Shown: positions 1-18,093 of the stretch, piece after piece
Layout: each line of letters opens with the position of its first letter
Position numbering within the stretch: the first letter of the stretch is position 1
DNA from: Clavelina lepadiformis
Taxonomy: Eukaryota; Chordata; Ascidiacea; Aplousobranchia; Clavelinidae
Direction of reading: 5' to 3'
Assembly: GCF_947623445.1 (NCBI RefSeq)
Contig: NC_135246.1
Span: 17,281,856-17,345,855 of the forward strand
Length of the DNA stretch: 64,000 nt
Program-made: the position numbers and the translations under genes
Notes under the pieces: model-generated
What the model was told of the DNA's origin: nothing
The model's input: the letters and a program-made list of their open reading frames with translations, nothing else
Databases searched by the model: none

Positions 1-3000
1 ATTTAGGAAAACACAACATAATAACAAAGAATATAAAAACAACGAACAATACCCATGACGTTCTTTCTCACTCAATACAAGGTAATGTAATTACATGTAT
101 TGTAATAGTAATTTTGAACACTTATTAAATTCCAGGTGGTACAAGGAATGTTATAATAGATTGCACATTTTAGCACCTGAGCAGAAGCCTGATCGTTTGC
201 CAGTAATGCTACTGTAAGTTTCTTCATATTGTATCATTATTCTACATAAGCAAAACGTGTAGCTGTAAATAATTCTCAATATTGGAAAAATGTTGGGTAA
301 AATCACTAAACACAAAGCTTGGTGATAAATAGAAAAATAGCTGTTTAACTTCATGTCAGGTAACTTGTTCGTGAACTACTTACTGTCCATGTGTTTTTCT
401 CTCTCTAACACAAAACGAACGACTCGTTTTTTGATACGTCTTGTGTGTGTGTTACGCTCAGATTGGGTAAATTGTGTGCTAGTATTCAGAATAGTCCATA
501 TGTATCTATGTACGACTAACCATTAGGTGAGATGTTACGTCGAATTCTGGGCAAGACCTTGACTTCTACATCCCGGTAATTATTACCTGAAGTTATATTG
601 CAAAGCGGAGGATTTACAGGATTAATATATGTAGTTGGACCGCTTTCTTGACATACCAGATTACATAATTATGTTCAACAAAACGTGTTGAACAATATTT
701 TTGTTTATGATGTTCTCGAAAGTTCTATATCTTGAATTTACACAATAAAATATAATCGTAGCTATTGGACATTGACCACAGTAGACCCAGAAGACCAGCA
801 GCGACGTTGACCAAAGCTTTCTTTTGTGAGTATCTTCACTTTGCTAAGAATGTATAAATAATACAAACTTATAAAGTTACCCAAACTCCACATGAGGGCA
901 AGAGCTGTAAGCACAATTGCACCACATTGTAATCAATGCTGCTGGGCCATGAACTATGAAGAGGAATAACTTACAAAAAAATGTTAGAGGATTTATAGAT
1001 CAGGCTTTTAACAAGTTTAACAAATAAAGTCGTTTTATTAAATTACGACGTTTCGGAAACGCCTAAATTGTCGATACAAAATTCATCAAATTAAAATAAC
1101 AGCGGAAAAATAACAGGAAATTACTGAATGGACATAGCCTACATGTAAACATGAAAAGAAAAAATTAATCATTTCCGAACAAGGTTTTTCCTCAGTGGGA
1201 AAAATTCAAACAAGAAATTCAAAAAATCTAACAAGCCACACATAAACCTAACTTAGCCTATATGAATACTTCGAACACAAGATCAAAAAATAAGCCAGTA
1301 TTTCCCAGTCTCAAAATATATTACAAAACATTATGAGTACCTGAAAAAAATTTATTCAACCTATTTAACTAAAAAATTTTAATTGTCATTGCGTTAGGTC
1401 AACATTTGTTGTTAGTAATTTTCCAACTTGGTTAATTTTGTATTTGGCTGTTTTACCCTGTAGGCTACAGGCCTACTTCTACTTCACACTGCTCTATTCT
1501 TGCTGCTTAATTACGCAATCTCGACATTTCATTAGACATTTTTTTCACAATGAAGATTTCTGCTACAGGACAAAGTGTGTCAATAGCTTTGAGGTTCAGA
1601 ACTACTTTTATGCATCTGTAGCTTTCAACTGTGTATGTCAAGATGCGAATTTTGATTTGCTTGTGTATTAAAATTTTCATGGCCTGAAAAACTTTCGATT
1701 TGTATTTTGCGCACTAAATACGCACGAATAAATTAAAAGCAAATGAAATAAGTGCCAATAAAATGAATACCGTGTACGAATATATACTCGCTATGAAAAA
1801 ATATAGTCCTTCAGCTTAGGGAATCAAGTTCCCGTTGCATCTAAGGCTTGAAATCCGGTAAAATATAGGCTTGAAACACGGAAATACTCATAACTAATAA
1901 TAAAAAACAACTTCAGTGCGCTCTGGTTTGCTCTTCAGTTTCTTCAATATTATCTCAACTATGCTTCCCGAAACCGCGACAACTGCAAAGCATGCAAAGA
2001 TTGAGTAACATACTGACTATACGCAAGAAGATCTTCCTTCAGATATCTGAACTACAATACGTATTCCCGTAATTTTTTTTTTATCCAGAAAACATGCTTT
2101 CACAAGATTTTAAGTTAGATCTTTAGAATTCAAAATTGTCTAAGCTAAACAAAAAAGTCAAAATAAATGTCATAAAAAGCTTGCTTCTCTTTTCACCTTC
2201 GACATGAGACGCTATGACGTAGGATTCCATTTGAGAATAGTCGTTGCAATTACAAGTAGAAAACAAACCAAGTCATTTTTATTAGCGCGGAATGCAAAGT
2301 TTTCAACGGTAAAAAATAAAGTAAAAGCAATTCACTGAAGCGACACTAAAATCTTGATATTTTGATGCGGTGTAGAATATACGTTGCCAGTGGTGTTAGC
2401 AGGTATCATCATGCTATAGGCTAACCGTGGTCCACCATGTAGGTCTCTATGGTCTGTAATATTTTTAGGATAAATAAACTTGAAAATGTACTGCTGGCAG
2501 TAAAGACACTGCAAGAGCAGCGCACCCTGAGAGTTAAAACCCTAACAAGAAAAGTAGGAGGAGTCAAACACACACTGCGGTTGTCCACGCAGTAAAAAGG
2601 AGCTGTGTATAGCAATCGAGTACTTAATTGTGTCTAAACTTGTGTTGTATAAAAAACGAAAACTTACATATAAAAACAGTTCACAGTATTTTATTTGTGA
2701 GATCATACAGTTGTGCAAATGTTTTTGCGTAATCCGACAGGTGGTTACGTACGTAGTACCACGTGTAGGAAACGTAGAAAGACCACGTACCGAAAAAAAC
2801 AATTGGTAGCAGTTTCGTAAAAATATGACAAAATTGAAAAATAACTATTCAAAAACAATTGTAACCGGATTATATTGTGTGTGTGTGTTGGGGGGGGGAT
2901 GAAAGCATTTATGTGCTTTGTACTGCAGAAGATCATAGGTATGCTGTAGATGTAAGGTAGACGTAAACGGATGCAAACGGCAAAAAGCGTTGTGTGTTTG

Positions 3001-3084
3001 ATAAAAGACAATGTTTTTTCTATAGGCATAGTCGCAATTTTTGATTTTGTCAATTAAACTGTCTCGCTAAACCGTACAGCAAAC
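1..3084. other. Intergenic, no gene seen
   Basis: AT-rich sequence with short, low-complexity open frames on both strands and no pair of exons that joins in phase. It holds a (GT)n tract followed by a poly-G run near 2878-2899. I see no RNA gene or recognisable mobile element. Confidence 0.5.
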
Positions 3085-3717
3085 ATGTTCAAAACTTTGC
3101 TTTTGCTTCTCATCTGCATTGTGTATCTTGGCGCAAAATGCATGGCGGAAGACACCGGTGAGAAAAAAGGAATAAGCCAAGAAGAATCAGAGAGTGAAGC
3201 TGCCCTTCCTGACGTTCGACAAAAACTACACGAACTGCTTCTTCACTTATTCAATGTTTTACGCGCAAAAGTTCAGGTGATTCCAACGCATATTACAGTA
3301 TTGGTATAATTATGCAAGAGTTCACCACTGCTTTACTACAGTAAAAACTAAATAAATACATTTTAATGAAAAAGCATGTTATTTAAAGCAAGAAATAATG
3401 TAGGCTATAGCACTTTTAACCTGGGCATGATATTCGTAAGAAGTGTGACTTGAAAAATTGAAATGTATAAACCAATTATATGTTCCTTATATAGGAAAAA
3501 AGTCCCATAGCTTTGCAGGGACTTCTCAGCTACACCAGGCCATTGCTAAGAGCAAGGTTTGCTCAAGAAGAGAAGTTCACTAATGTAAGTGTCAAACTTC
3601 TCATCCATTAGTTTAATATATCTACTGCATACTGTAGCTCCTAAATTTTAATAGGCTAATAAACGACTTATTAAACAGAAAAACTGCCCAAATACCAACA
3701 CATCGGAAACTTATTAG
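3085..3717 (+). CDS. Small secreted protein, three exons, family unknown
   Basis: Exons 3085-3276, 3495-3584 and 3679-3717 join in phase 0 at both junctions and give 106 residues. Donors are CAG|GTGATT and AAT|GTAAGT; acceptors are TATATAG and TTAAACAG. The N-terminus is a clear signal peptide (MFKTLLLLLICIVYLGAKCMA). An acidic Glu/Ser-rich stretch (residues 22-42) follows, then an amphipathic helix (LHELLLHLFNVLRAK), a basic segment containing RPLLRARF, and a short tail with one Cys and a possible N-glycosylation site. I do not recognise the family. A small peptide precursor or secreted effector is possible but not shown. An AATAAA lies at 3876. Seen: splice phases and signal peptide. Inferred: secretion. 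Confidence 0.6.
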
Positions 3718-5698
3718 CGGATATATGCAACCCTTTATCGAACTGACTGACAGGACGCAACGTTAAAGCTTGGATAACAATTGACAACGCAACCTTTGCT
3801 ATTCGGATGACCAGCATTTTCAGCATTAAACATAATAGTATGAAAAAATCATTAGAGGCAGCACGTATATATTCAAATAAATACTAGCTTATGGAAGAAG
3901 TCTGTTAGTTTTTCAACAAATAAAAACTTTTTTCCAATTACCAGTGCTGTGTATATTGCAAAACGTCACACTGCTTTCTTTAACGAACGATACCGTAAGC
4001 TTAAATATGACGCTGATAAACACAAAGATTAAAAACATTACGTGGCCTATACATCGAGTAATTTGAGGGACTATTTATTATTATTTGCGTAACTGTTACG
4101 TTCAGAGTGCGATACATCGAAGTGTCATGCGCGTATCTGCTGTATACGAAACTGCGTTATCCAATGCGGGCAAAATTACCGCCAGACAAAATCATTTCAT
4201 TAAATTCATTTAGATTGACGTACAAAGATGCTTTAGAAAATATAATCGTGTTTAAACAACAATTCAAACCAATTAAGTTGTCAGCAATTACCCAGGCTGA
4301 TTTTTAATGAAAGCAATTGAAACAGTGATAATGCTGTTTAACAAATTATTTATCTATGTCAGTAGCCTACTTCAGGACATAAGTAGGCTTTTACATCAAA
4401 TCTGTGTATTAATGTTATTGCAACATTGGTTTTCCGGTGTTTGCCTTCTATTTTTTGTACGCTGGTTATAACAACAACAACAACAACCACACATACCACT
4501 TACCAAGATCCAGCTAATGTAGGTAGTTTTTCAAATTTAGCCAAGTTTGTGTTGTCCTGACTTATAGTTGTAATCGTTTCATGTTTTGTCACACCTGCAT
4601 CACCCAACAACGATGTTGGAGGCTTGTTTAATTCAAGCAAAATTACAACAATAATTATACAACAGGTGTGGTAAATTTGTTGTCAAATTATTTCCTTGTT
4701 TTGTAACAAAATCGAATATATCACCGATCACCAGCTATTAAATTACATGTAAGTTTGTCTAACCCCGTGACACACAATCGGAGCGCGTGCCTGGGTGGGT
4801 AATACGATCCAATCTGGAACAGATATCGTGGGTTGCTTTCGAATCCAACGTTCCGGCGGCATAAAACAATGCGATACGGATGCCTATTGTTACTGGCAGA
4901 TGCTCGACGGCGTGTTTGAGCCTCCCGTCATACGAAGTCGGTTGGGTTGAGGAAAGGAAGCTTTATGGTAAACAGGGGCAGAAACCTTCAAATCTCTCGT
5001 GGTTTAGAGTTTCAGGTGTTTTTAAAGTGAATTAACTAAACGAGTCAAAGAAGTGGAAGTTAGACTTAATAACAGCTATAGTTGAATACGAGTATACCTC
5101 AAAACGTAAAATAGGCTATAACAAAATGGCATGGCAGGCATAGTCTGGTAGACAGGGTTGTCCAGGCGACACGTTTGTCTGTCCTATCCTATCACAGTTT
5201 ATGTCCAATTCCTTGGGAGTCGTCATTTTATATTAAGAGTAAGACCAAGAATCTTATATCATGTCTCATGACCAGTTTCTTTTCTGACGTTAGAATCAGG
5301 CTACGTTGTTTCTGTTGTAATATACAAAAACATTAAATTTTCTTACATTTGAAGTAAAAATACTAATATGAGTATAGGCTTTCATAACATGTGTTATCCT
5401 AACCTAACTGAGATGTACCGCTTGCCCACTAAAAAAACTGTACATGAGACAAATTTTATGTTCAGCGAAACATCTCATCTCATAGAAACAATCCTACAGT
5501 TTTATCGCCCGTTTCTGTGGGCAACTCTGCTGGTAAGGTATCAAGACCTCGACATTGCAGCCATTCCTATTTGAAGTTGAACACTAAAAATGTTCTTCGT
5601 TAAGCCTTATCGTCCAGGGCTCCGTAATTTCATGAAAGGGTGACGTTGTTTTAGTTTATCAGCAGTAAATTTTTCCAAAGATAAAAAACTGTGCAAGT
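3718..5698. other. Intergenic, no gene seen
   Basis: It contains an (AAC)n microsatellite near 4470-4490. A locally GC-richer block at about 4760-4960 has a CTTTCGAATCC segment that vaguely resembles a pol III B box. No coding exon could be supported. The promoter and 5'UTR of the RBPJ-type gene should lie in its last part. Confidence 0.4.
3876..3881 (+). terminator. Candidate poly(A) signal of the small secreted gene
   Basis: AATAAA about 160 bases after the stop codon of the three-exon gene. It is the first canonical hexamer downstream on this strand. Confidence 0.4.
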
Positions 5699-11001
<5,303 letters not shown>

Positions 11002-12203
11002 TCGAAGAACAGACTCTTTTGGAAGAAAATTGCCGATGAAAAATTTTACGACAAATTTAGTGTTTTATTTTAGCTAAAAGCAAAATGTGCAATTTGTAAA
11101 AGGTTGTCGCTATTTGAAGTGAAACTCTTATCGCCTGAAGCAATTTGTTCAGTAAAATGTTAATCGAAGTATAAAATTAACCTAAATCTAACCCAAATTT
11201 ATTCCCGTAAAAAAGTTTCTCTAAGCTTTTGCCTACTCTTTCTTCCTATAAAAATAAGGTTATTCCTAATAACAAGCTTCAGGACTTAATTTAGCTAAAA
11301 TAGTCACTTCATACAATTATGAAGTTATTTATTTATTTATTGCTACATTAAAATTGTTCATAAATATTATAATTTATTCATAAATATCGTTTTTCTGTCT
11401 GCTTTTGGTGATGCAAGTGTGGCTAACTGCCAACATTACTCTGTACTACAATACATGACCGGAGCTTTAGCTTCTTATAACTTAAGTTATCGTACGTTAT
11501 TAGCAAATATATTGTTTTGTTTTTCTATATGTTATATGAAAGACTTGAAGGGCGACAAACTTTAAAAACTTGAATTATTTATAAATATATAACAAAAACA
11601 TTTTTATTTACGTTGAAACTGAGTGCGGTAAGACTTACGGTAAGTTTACACGACTTTACCGCAACCACTGACATGGTAATTGAGTCTTAATGCTTAAATG
11701 GTAGGTTATATGACCAGTCATTAGCAAAAAATAGAGTCATAACTACAATTAAGGAGATTACAGAAAGTCTACATTAAAAATTTGTCGTAAATTCCGTCAG
11801 GCAAGCTACGCCCTTTTACTACGGTTTAGTCACAAGAGTATATCCGCCGCGTTGCTGATAAACCTAGGTAGGCACAATGAGTCGTAATTAAAAATCACAC
11901 AACTGTGCAAATATTCGCTTCATTTGTAATTAAAAGAAATTGCTTTGGCTAACGTCAGTGGCGTCGATTCTAACCGGGTTAGTTGTCTGACAATGTTAAC
12001 AACCTTTCTTTGTGAGAAAACAGGCGGCATTCCTGAAATATGACGTAACATTAGCAGCGCTTTCACCTTTTGCGGTTTGTTCAAGTAATGTTTGGAGAAT
12101 TTTGACTCCGTAAAAATGTGATTAGTTATCTTCAGATCGACGCTCGTCGGGAAGTGTTGGGCACAGCACAGATGCAAATTTACAGGCCATTAGAAACATC
12201 AAC
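11002..12203. other. 3'UTR of the RBPJ-type gene and intergenic spacer
   Basis: Very AT-rich. No canonical AATAAA was found soon after the RBPJ stop; a variant ATTAAA lies near 11346. An 85-codon open frame on the minus strand (11920-12177) has no domain and no splice partner, so I do not call it. The promoter of the next gene should lie in the last few hundred bases. Confidence 0.4.
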
Positions 12204-15200
12204 ATGAGTCGCAGTTCGCAAAGTTTGCTTTTACTGCTAATTTCGTTACTTTGCCTCGTAGTTAACAGCTTTCAAACGCCGAACACACGTCGGGCAGGTC
12301 GCAATTCAACAAATGAAGTTAAAGGACTATTGGAAGAGAGCGATTTGGGTGATTCCGAAAGTCCGAGCCAGGAACATCTTACTTTGCCGGGGCTTAGCGA
12401 GCCGTCTCCCGGCGAAAATAGCAACCCCGTTCCGAGGATTCAACCCACAAGGAGAAAACATGCCAAAACCTTTCCCACGGTCCTAGCGGCTCACATACAG
12501 GTAAAGGAAACTTATTTGTCATTCTTTGGGCCTAGATCTTAGTGTAAAAATTAGTTTTTGACGTGTTTTTTTGATGCGGCGATGTAATTTGTGTTGACCA
12601 GGAGTACATGTCAGGCATCAATTGCAAAGCGGCAAAGCGCTTTTTCACGACGCCAAGAAGATGCGAGATGATTCAGACGACCCCGTTTGAGCAGATGAGA
12701 TTTTATCACACCCCACTGAGAGGAAATAGGGTGGTCTCGGTGGTAAGTAAACGTCCGCTTTACATGCCTAAGTAATAAGATTAAGTTGAAAGATTGCTAT
12801 CTGCCTCATCTACGGTGCGTTTCTTCGCACATTATGACCTTTGTTTTACCGCTGTAACATTGAACCATGCCCACTAATTTGATGGTCAAAACATCTTTAA
12901 TACGTAACAGTGTCTTCCTTTGTTACAAAACAGGCGATGCCGGAAGGAAAATTAAAAAATCATAGATCGCACCACGCGGTGGCAGTAGTGGACCCGTTTC
13001 CGAGGGCGAACTTTGGGCACTTGGTCATGGTATTTTACATCGACTGGGCAAGCAAAGCTATTTGTAGTAGAAAGCATGGATTCCAAATAGGTTGGCAAGA
13101 GAATTACGTCTCGTAATAATAACAAAACTATTCAAGCTAACATAGAAGTTCATAAGGTTTTATTTATGAAGTTAATCCTTGCGTGGTGTTTATTTTATAC
13201 TGTTCGTTACTGAGTCTAATGGTGTCACTAACAATCATTTTACCAACGTAACTGCTCCTGTAGTTGGTTCCGTATTTATATGTGCACATACATCACCAAA
13301 TGGTGTGGTGCCAAACTGGACTTGTAAAAAGCGTTAGATTATTGTCTCTTTATCAGAGCGAGGATTGTGTCTGACTCACGCCAGACGAAACACGTGTAGG
13401 AGTCACTACAGGTCCCGTTTGAACTCTGACCAACTGGCAAAGAAATGCGAAGTCAATTTTATTCCACTCGTTTACGACGAAATTAAGGCCCATTCTGGTG
13501 ACCATGCATTTTTATTTGAGATTAAGAATTTCGTTTGTCATTGAAATTAGAATTACACTGACCACATCACGTAATAATTACGTGTACTTTACTAGGTCGT
13601 GGTCAACTGTTGTCGTGTGTTCCTTTTGTGGCCGGATTCGGGGAATGCCCTAAACAACCAGTGATTTCACCAGATATGAGTGGTAACTGTGAATTGGCTA
13701 AGAACACAAAACGATGTCTAAATAAGGTACTTTCAATGGTATTTTCCACTAACATTCAGCTCATCAGAACGCTTCTTTTCTCCTTCAAAGTTTTGTGCTA
13801 TTGTGCGTGTACGTTTAGTTGTGCCTAAATTAGTAGTAACCTATGTTTTGTAGAATAAAATACAAACGCGTGGAGCGATTCGTTCGAAGTAATGTAATTG
13901 CATTTCAAGAATATATTCTGCGTTATTATGATTAAAGTTAACAAATAAATCGTTGCTTATTGATCGGGCTTAAACCGAAGTCTGCTTTAACAGAGATCTT
14001 CAAACGAGAGACGGCATCGCTCTATGTGTCGGTCGTTCGCGACATGCGATTACGCGGTTGCCGTCTTTGGAAGTTGGAGCAGCGTTAAAAACCGGTCGTT
14101 TTACAAAGAAAATATGAGGAGTTTTTATGAGATGCTTCGAAGAAACGGCTTCGGGAGAAATGAAATTCAAATATTTTCCGATGAAATTGATTTCGATTTG
14201 TTCAGTAAGACTGATAAGTGCATATACTTAGATATTCTATGCCCAAACATGATAATACTTTTCAGTATTGACACTTACTAATAACTACTAGCTGTAAGTA
14301 TGCTTAACTGTTACTATACACACTAGTTTAGCTGTCTCTAATTACAATTGTTCGTTTTAGGATCGCCTTTACCTTTCACCTCTCCTGCTAGCAATAAAGC
14401 TGCCGTTCGTAATCACATAAGCACACTGTGCCACAGCGCCCTCTGCGTTGACTCGCTGGTGATCTTTCTAAACGGACCTGCCACGTCAAATGGCGCTCTA
14501 CTCTTAAAGGATATCAACAAAAATGGCGTGGTGAGTAACCCAGTTCGTACAGCGATAAACAGCAATGGCATTTTCTTTTCCTACCTCAGTGACTTCCAGG
14601 ACATGCACATACTATGGGCCAGCAGTGTTTAAACTTTCCTATAGTAGCTTATAACTTTAGCCCTTCCAATCCTAGCACGCTTTTGAACAGACTAGCTTCC
14701 ATTTAAGCGAGAGCTCTTGTATTTGGCAGGTGCGCATTTTAAGTACCCAAGGTTAAGAAACACTCCTGCAAGCTACAAATTAATTGTCAAAACTAAAGGT
14801 GCTACTAGATCTTAGTGCATATTCTTATGAAGAATTGTCATTCACAGGCGGATACAAACGAGCTCTACGGGGTCAATGAAATTCTCGCTGATGTCGCCCA
14901 GTGTGACGCAAATCATTTGTTTATCTTCGTCGACCAGAGTTATTCAGGTGCGATGACGTTAGCGTTACGTCAGCGAATCCATGACGACGAATTCGCGGCG
15001 GAGAGACGTTCCACATGGAACAGGGTCGTGCTTTTAACGAGTGGGGATGCATGGGAGTGGTCTTGGTACCGAGATGCCACAGAACACTGGAGCAATCTTA
15101 CCCCATCTAAGAGGATGGCCTGGGCTTACTGGGGTCTAGAGGTGATATCCCAATCGGAGCTAACAAACCTTTAAAATATTTTTTATTCCTTACTCAGAAT

Positions 15201-15500
15201 ATACTTAAACTGTAACTTAGTACAAATTTTTAGTACTTTATTGGTACTCCATTTACGATATCAATGTTTTTTTAAATATCATAACTTTCTTCAAACTGAT
15301 TTCAGAATGGCGGACGAAATCAGCCCACCCTAACTCAACAGGGACACCATGCGGAAGATTACACAATATACGGAGCGCCAGTGATCCAGGGATTGCCGGA
15401 GTTCTCGGACGACAGAGCTCAGTTAAAGAGATCGCACATGGGATGCCAAAAGATTTCCCTGGGATCCTTTCTAACGAGCATGAGCAATAAACGCAAATAA
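12204..15500 (+). CDS. Secreted C13/legumain-like (clan CD) pseudopeptidase
   Basis: Nine exons join in continuous phase to give 578 residues: 12204-12500, 12602-12742, 12934-13090, 13357-13497, 13596-13726, 13994-14204, 14361-14530, 14848-15141, 15306-15500. The start has a signal peptide (SLLLLLISLLCLVVNSF) and a Ser/Pro/Glu-rich linker. A cysteine-containing region (about 100-290) follows that I cannot assign. Residues 305-480 resemble the C13/caspase-like fold: strand YAVAVFGSW plus a helix and NEIQIFSDEI (legumain: VAGS..., YDDI), strand SLVIFLNGP where C13 enzymes carry a TDHG-type His motif, and strand LFIFVDQSYSG where they carry EACESG. The catalytic Cys is Ser or Tyr here and the His is absent, so I infer a non-catalytic secreted protein. 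Metacaspase-like or another clan CD relative is possible. The gene is convergent with the dispanin gene. Confidence 0.7.
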
Positions 15501-15530
15501 AAATCACACTTGGCATACAACCCGTTAGAA

Positions 15531-15536
15531 AATAAA
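15531..15536 (+). terminator. Candidate poly(A) signal of the C13-like gene
   Basis: AATAAA 30 bases after the stop codon at 15500. It gives a very short 3'UTR and leaves about 340 bases to the convergent poly(A) signal on the other strand. Confidence 0.5.
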
Positions 15537-15871
15537 ATGTAAATTCAAGTCATGCTTCCTTGCGGCAGAACTGTTCTGTTGCGAGCCGGTAAAACTTGGT
15601 GGTTGCGAGCCGTGCAACAACAACATTTTGAAGCATTTTTTCCATACGCGCTTCGCAAAATGCAACTAAATAAAACATCTAAGTGCACAAAATTGCGTGA
15701 ATTTACTTTTTTAAATCGTTCATAATAACGATCTGATTATAGTGGCTGTCATAAAGCAAAGTTTTTCTTAGTAGTAGCCTGTGAATATACGTAGGGTATA
15801 GTTCGAATCATTTTCGCTGTGAGTGATGTTTTATACACATTATTCAATACAATACAGTACTTAGTTTCACT

Positions 15872-15877
15872 TTTATT
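15872..15877 (-). terminator. Candidate poly(A) signal of the dispanin gene
   Basis: AATAAA on the minus strand (TTTATT on plus), about 130 bases downstream of the dispanin stop codon at 16009. Confidence 0.45.
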
Positions 15878-16008
15878 AAAGCATATACTTCGCCAGAATA
15901 TGAAATGAACACGTTTTTGGCAAAAAAATTGTCTAACGTCGAACAGTATCACTCTAGTTGAATGCTGCCTTGGAGAGTAACTGTCAAAATTAACCGCCTT
16001 TAATTTAA

Positions 16009-18093
16009 TTACCCAGGATTGTAGTCGGGCATGTAGTAATCGTATTCGACAAAAGCGAACCGTACATTGGCCCTCACAATAAAAAATATACCAGTATAAG
16101 CAATCGCCGTCACTCCAATCATAATCGCTGTGTGTGCCAATTTCCTTCCAATGAGCGAGCTATTGAACGCCTTCTCTCGCTCATTTTTTGTTAGTTCTTT
16201 CCGCACCTAATGCAAAAGCAGCAAAAGAAAATTTAAAAATTTGCGTGAGCAATTGCAAAGCGTTTAAGCCCGCAGTATACGCTCCGGTCTAGAGGCCAAA
16301 GCGTAAGGACCATTTACCCATACTGGGACATTGTGCAAGACAACGCGAAAATATTTTTGGCAATAATTGCTTGATTTACTCTATTAGAAACTAGTTGTCC
16401 ATTTAACCCAAAACACACCACTTTTATCGTTCGAGAACACAAAAATACCTATTTGTCGTAAGCAGCTTCCAAGCTTTTAATTACGACATATAAATGGCCG
16501 ATGTCAAATTGCAAATATAGCAGCAATATATACTTTGGTTGTGTTGTGTTGTTTACCTTGTAGGTGTAACAAAGTGAAGCGATCCCAAGCGGAAAAAAAC
16601 AGAAAAACGTGGCAAACAAGGCAGCGTAGATATTATCTTTAATATAGTAGTCAGGACCGTTGGCTTTTTGGTAGGCAGCATCCTATAAAGCACAATAAAA
16701 TGAAAAAAATTTATGCTTAGGAATAAATAAAATATCTTTGAATTGAATTAAAATTGTTCAATATCATTTACAATTATTAAATAAAGATAAATTTCTTTCT
16801 CACAAGCATCTGATGATTAGTGTTATGCTAACGTTGCAAAATAGAAAAGTACAAAGCTTATTTTATACTCATACGTTAGCCAAAAATTAAATCCAGCCTG
16901 GGCGCTTTGTATGGTGAAACTTAATGTATGTATAGAAAGAATGATCAAGTCAACACATGAGTAGGTAGACTTTACTCAAACAACTATTACCATTGCCAAG
17001 ACGGAATTCCTAACAGCTCTCCTGTGATTGGACGCTTTCGACCTTTTAAAGGTCGTTGACCTCTGAACTCCTCTGCATGTGTTCGGTTTTCGTTTGACAG
17101 GGCGTCTGCGATGTCTAGAAGACACGTTTGCTTTCCATCTTGTCGAAGGGAACCTTCCCCTATCCAATGGAAATTCTTGAATGGTGGATGAGCTGTTGTT
17201 GAAGGGCTGTAGGCGCGCCATGTGATTACATGTGGAACTGTGAGGCGCATCTTGCAACGAACTGGTAAAGTTCGAGTGTTGGACAAAGTTTTCTGGATGT
17301 GACGTCATCACATACGACTTAGGTTTTAGAATGCGGCCATTGCATTGTGTTGTTAAGTCATGACAAGACATTTTTCGGGAATTCCGATAATTATTGAACT
17401 CGAAATCGTTAGAGTTCGTATTTTGCGACATTTCTGACATAAACTCAGTTTGGCCATAATCGTTGTTTTGAATTGAAAATGAAGTTTCTTTGATTAGTTG
17501 TGGTTTATGAAAGTTGCACGAACAGTATTCGACTGTTCCCGGCTCAGAACTGTAAGTCTTCGTTTGTTGCTGAACCACTTGACTCCGTTTTGCTTCGTCT
17601 TTGACAAACTTTTGGTGGCGTTGTTGGGACTGGGGGAAAGTTGCAGCGGTTCGGTCGCGATTTCTCATCGCAAAATTGAAGTCAGGCAATGGTGTTCTCA
17701 AATTCAAAGCGAATTTATTTCTTGCAGTTTTGCCGTTCTGTTTCAAATTCGCTTGGCTCCACTTTCCCTCCATTTCTGTTTTAAGTTCGCCAACGTCTTT
17801 GTACAAGCCCGAACACTGCAAAAACATTCAGTAGAATCTTTAATGCAGAGCTCGAAATTAGTGTTGTTATAATCAAAAATGTGTGAAAAAATCGACAAGC
17901 AAATCCTCACCCTGTTATAGCTCGGGGGATCTTGACCAAGCCCTATTTCTGGTTTATTTTCCAGCCGACCTACAGCATTTCTCGAAAGTGGATGTAACAT
18001 GCTGCAGTAGTCATCCATTATTTTCATGCCACGAGCGACTAAGCTAATCTGCTCAAATCCGTAGAACACATCCAATACTTTAGACGACGACAA
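16009..18093 (-). CDS. Dispanin/CD225-domain membrane protein with long basic N-terminus
   Basis: Four minus-strand exons, all phase 0, give 443 residues: 18093-17911, 17815-16991, 16682-16557 and 16206-16009. Exons 1-2 encode a 336-residue polar region that turns strongly basic near its end (RHRRRPVKRK, KRSKASNHRR). Exons 3-4 encode a CD225-type domain: NIYAALFATFFCFFPLGIAS forms the intramembrane or first hydrophobic helix, followed by a short Lys/Arg loop, NEREKAFNSS, and a second helix (TAIMIGVTAIAYTGIFFIV), with a short Tyr/Asp-rich tail. CD225 proteins (IFITM, PRRT, SynDIG groups) sit in plasma or endosomal membranes with the long N-terminus cytosolic. I cannot say which subgroup this is, and the long arginine-rich N-terminus is atypical. 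If the exon 2 donor at 16990 is not used, a stop follows four codons on, giving a form without the membrane domain. Confidence 0.75.

Noticed and set aside
2878-2899. GT run plus poly-G as a possible regulatory or quadruplex element
   Set aside because: Simple-sequence tract with only one G run; no quadruplex pattern.
4760-4960. GC-richer block with a CTTTCGAATCC segment resembling a tRNA B box
   Set aside because: No matching A box at proper spacing and no foldable cloverleaf; not enough to call a tRNA or SINE.
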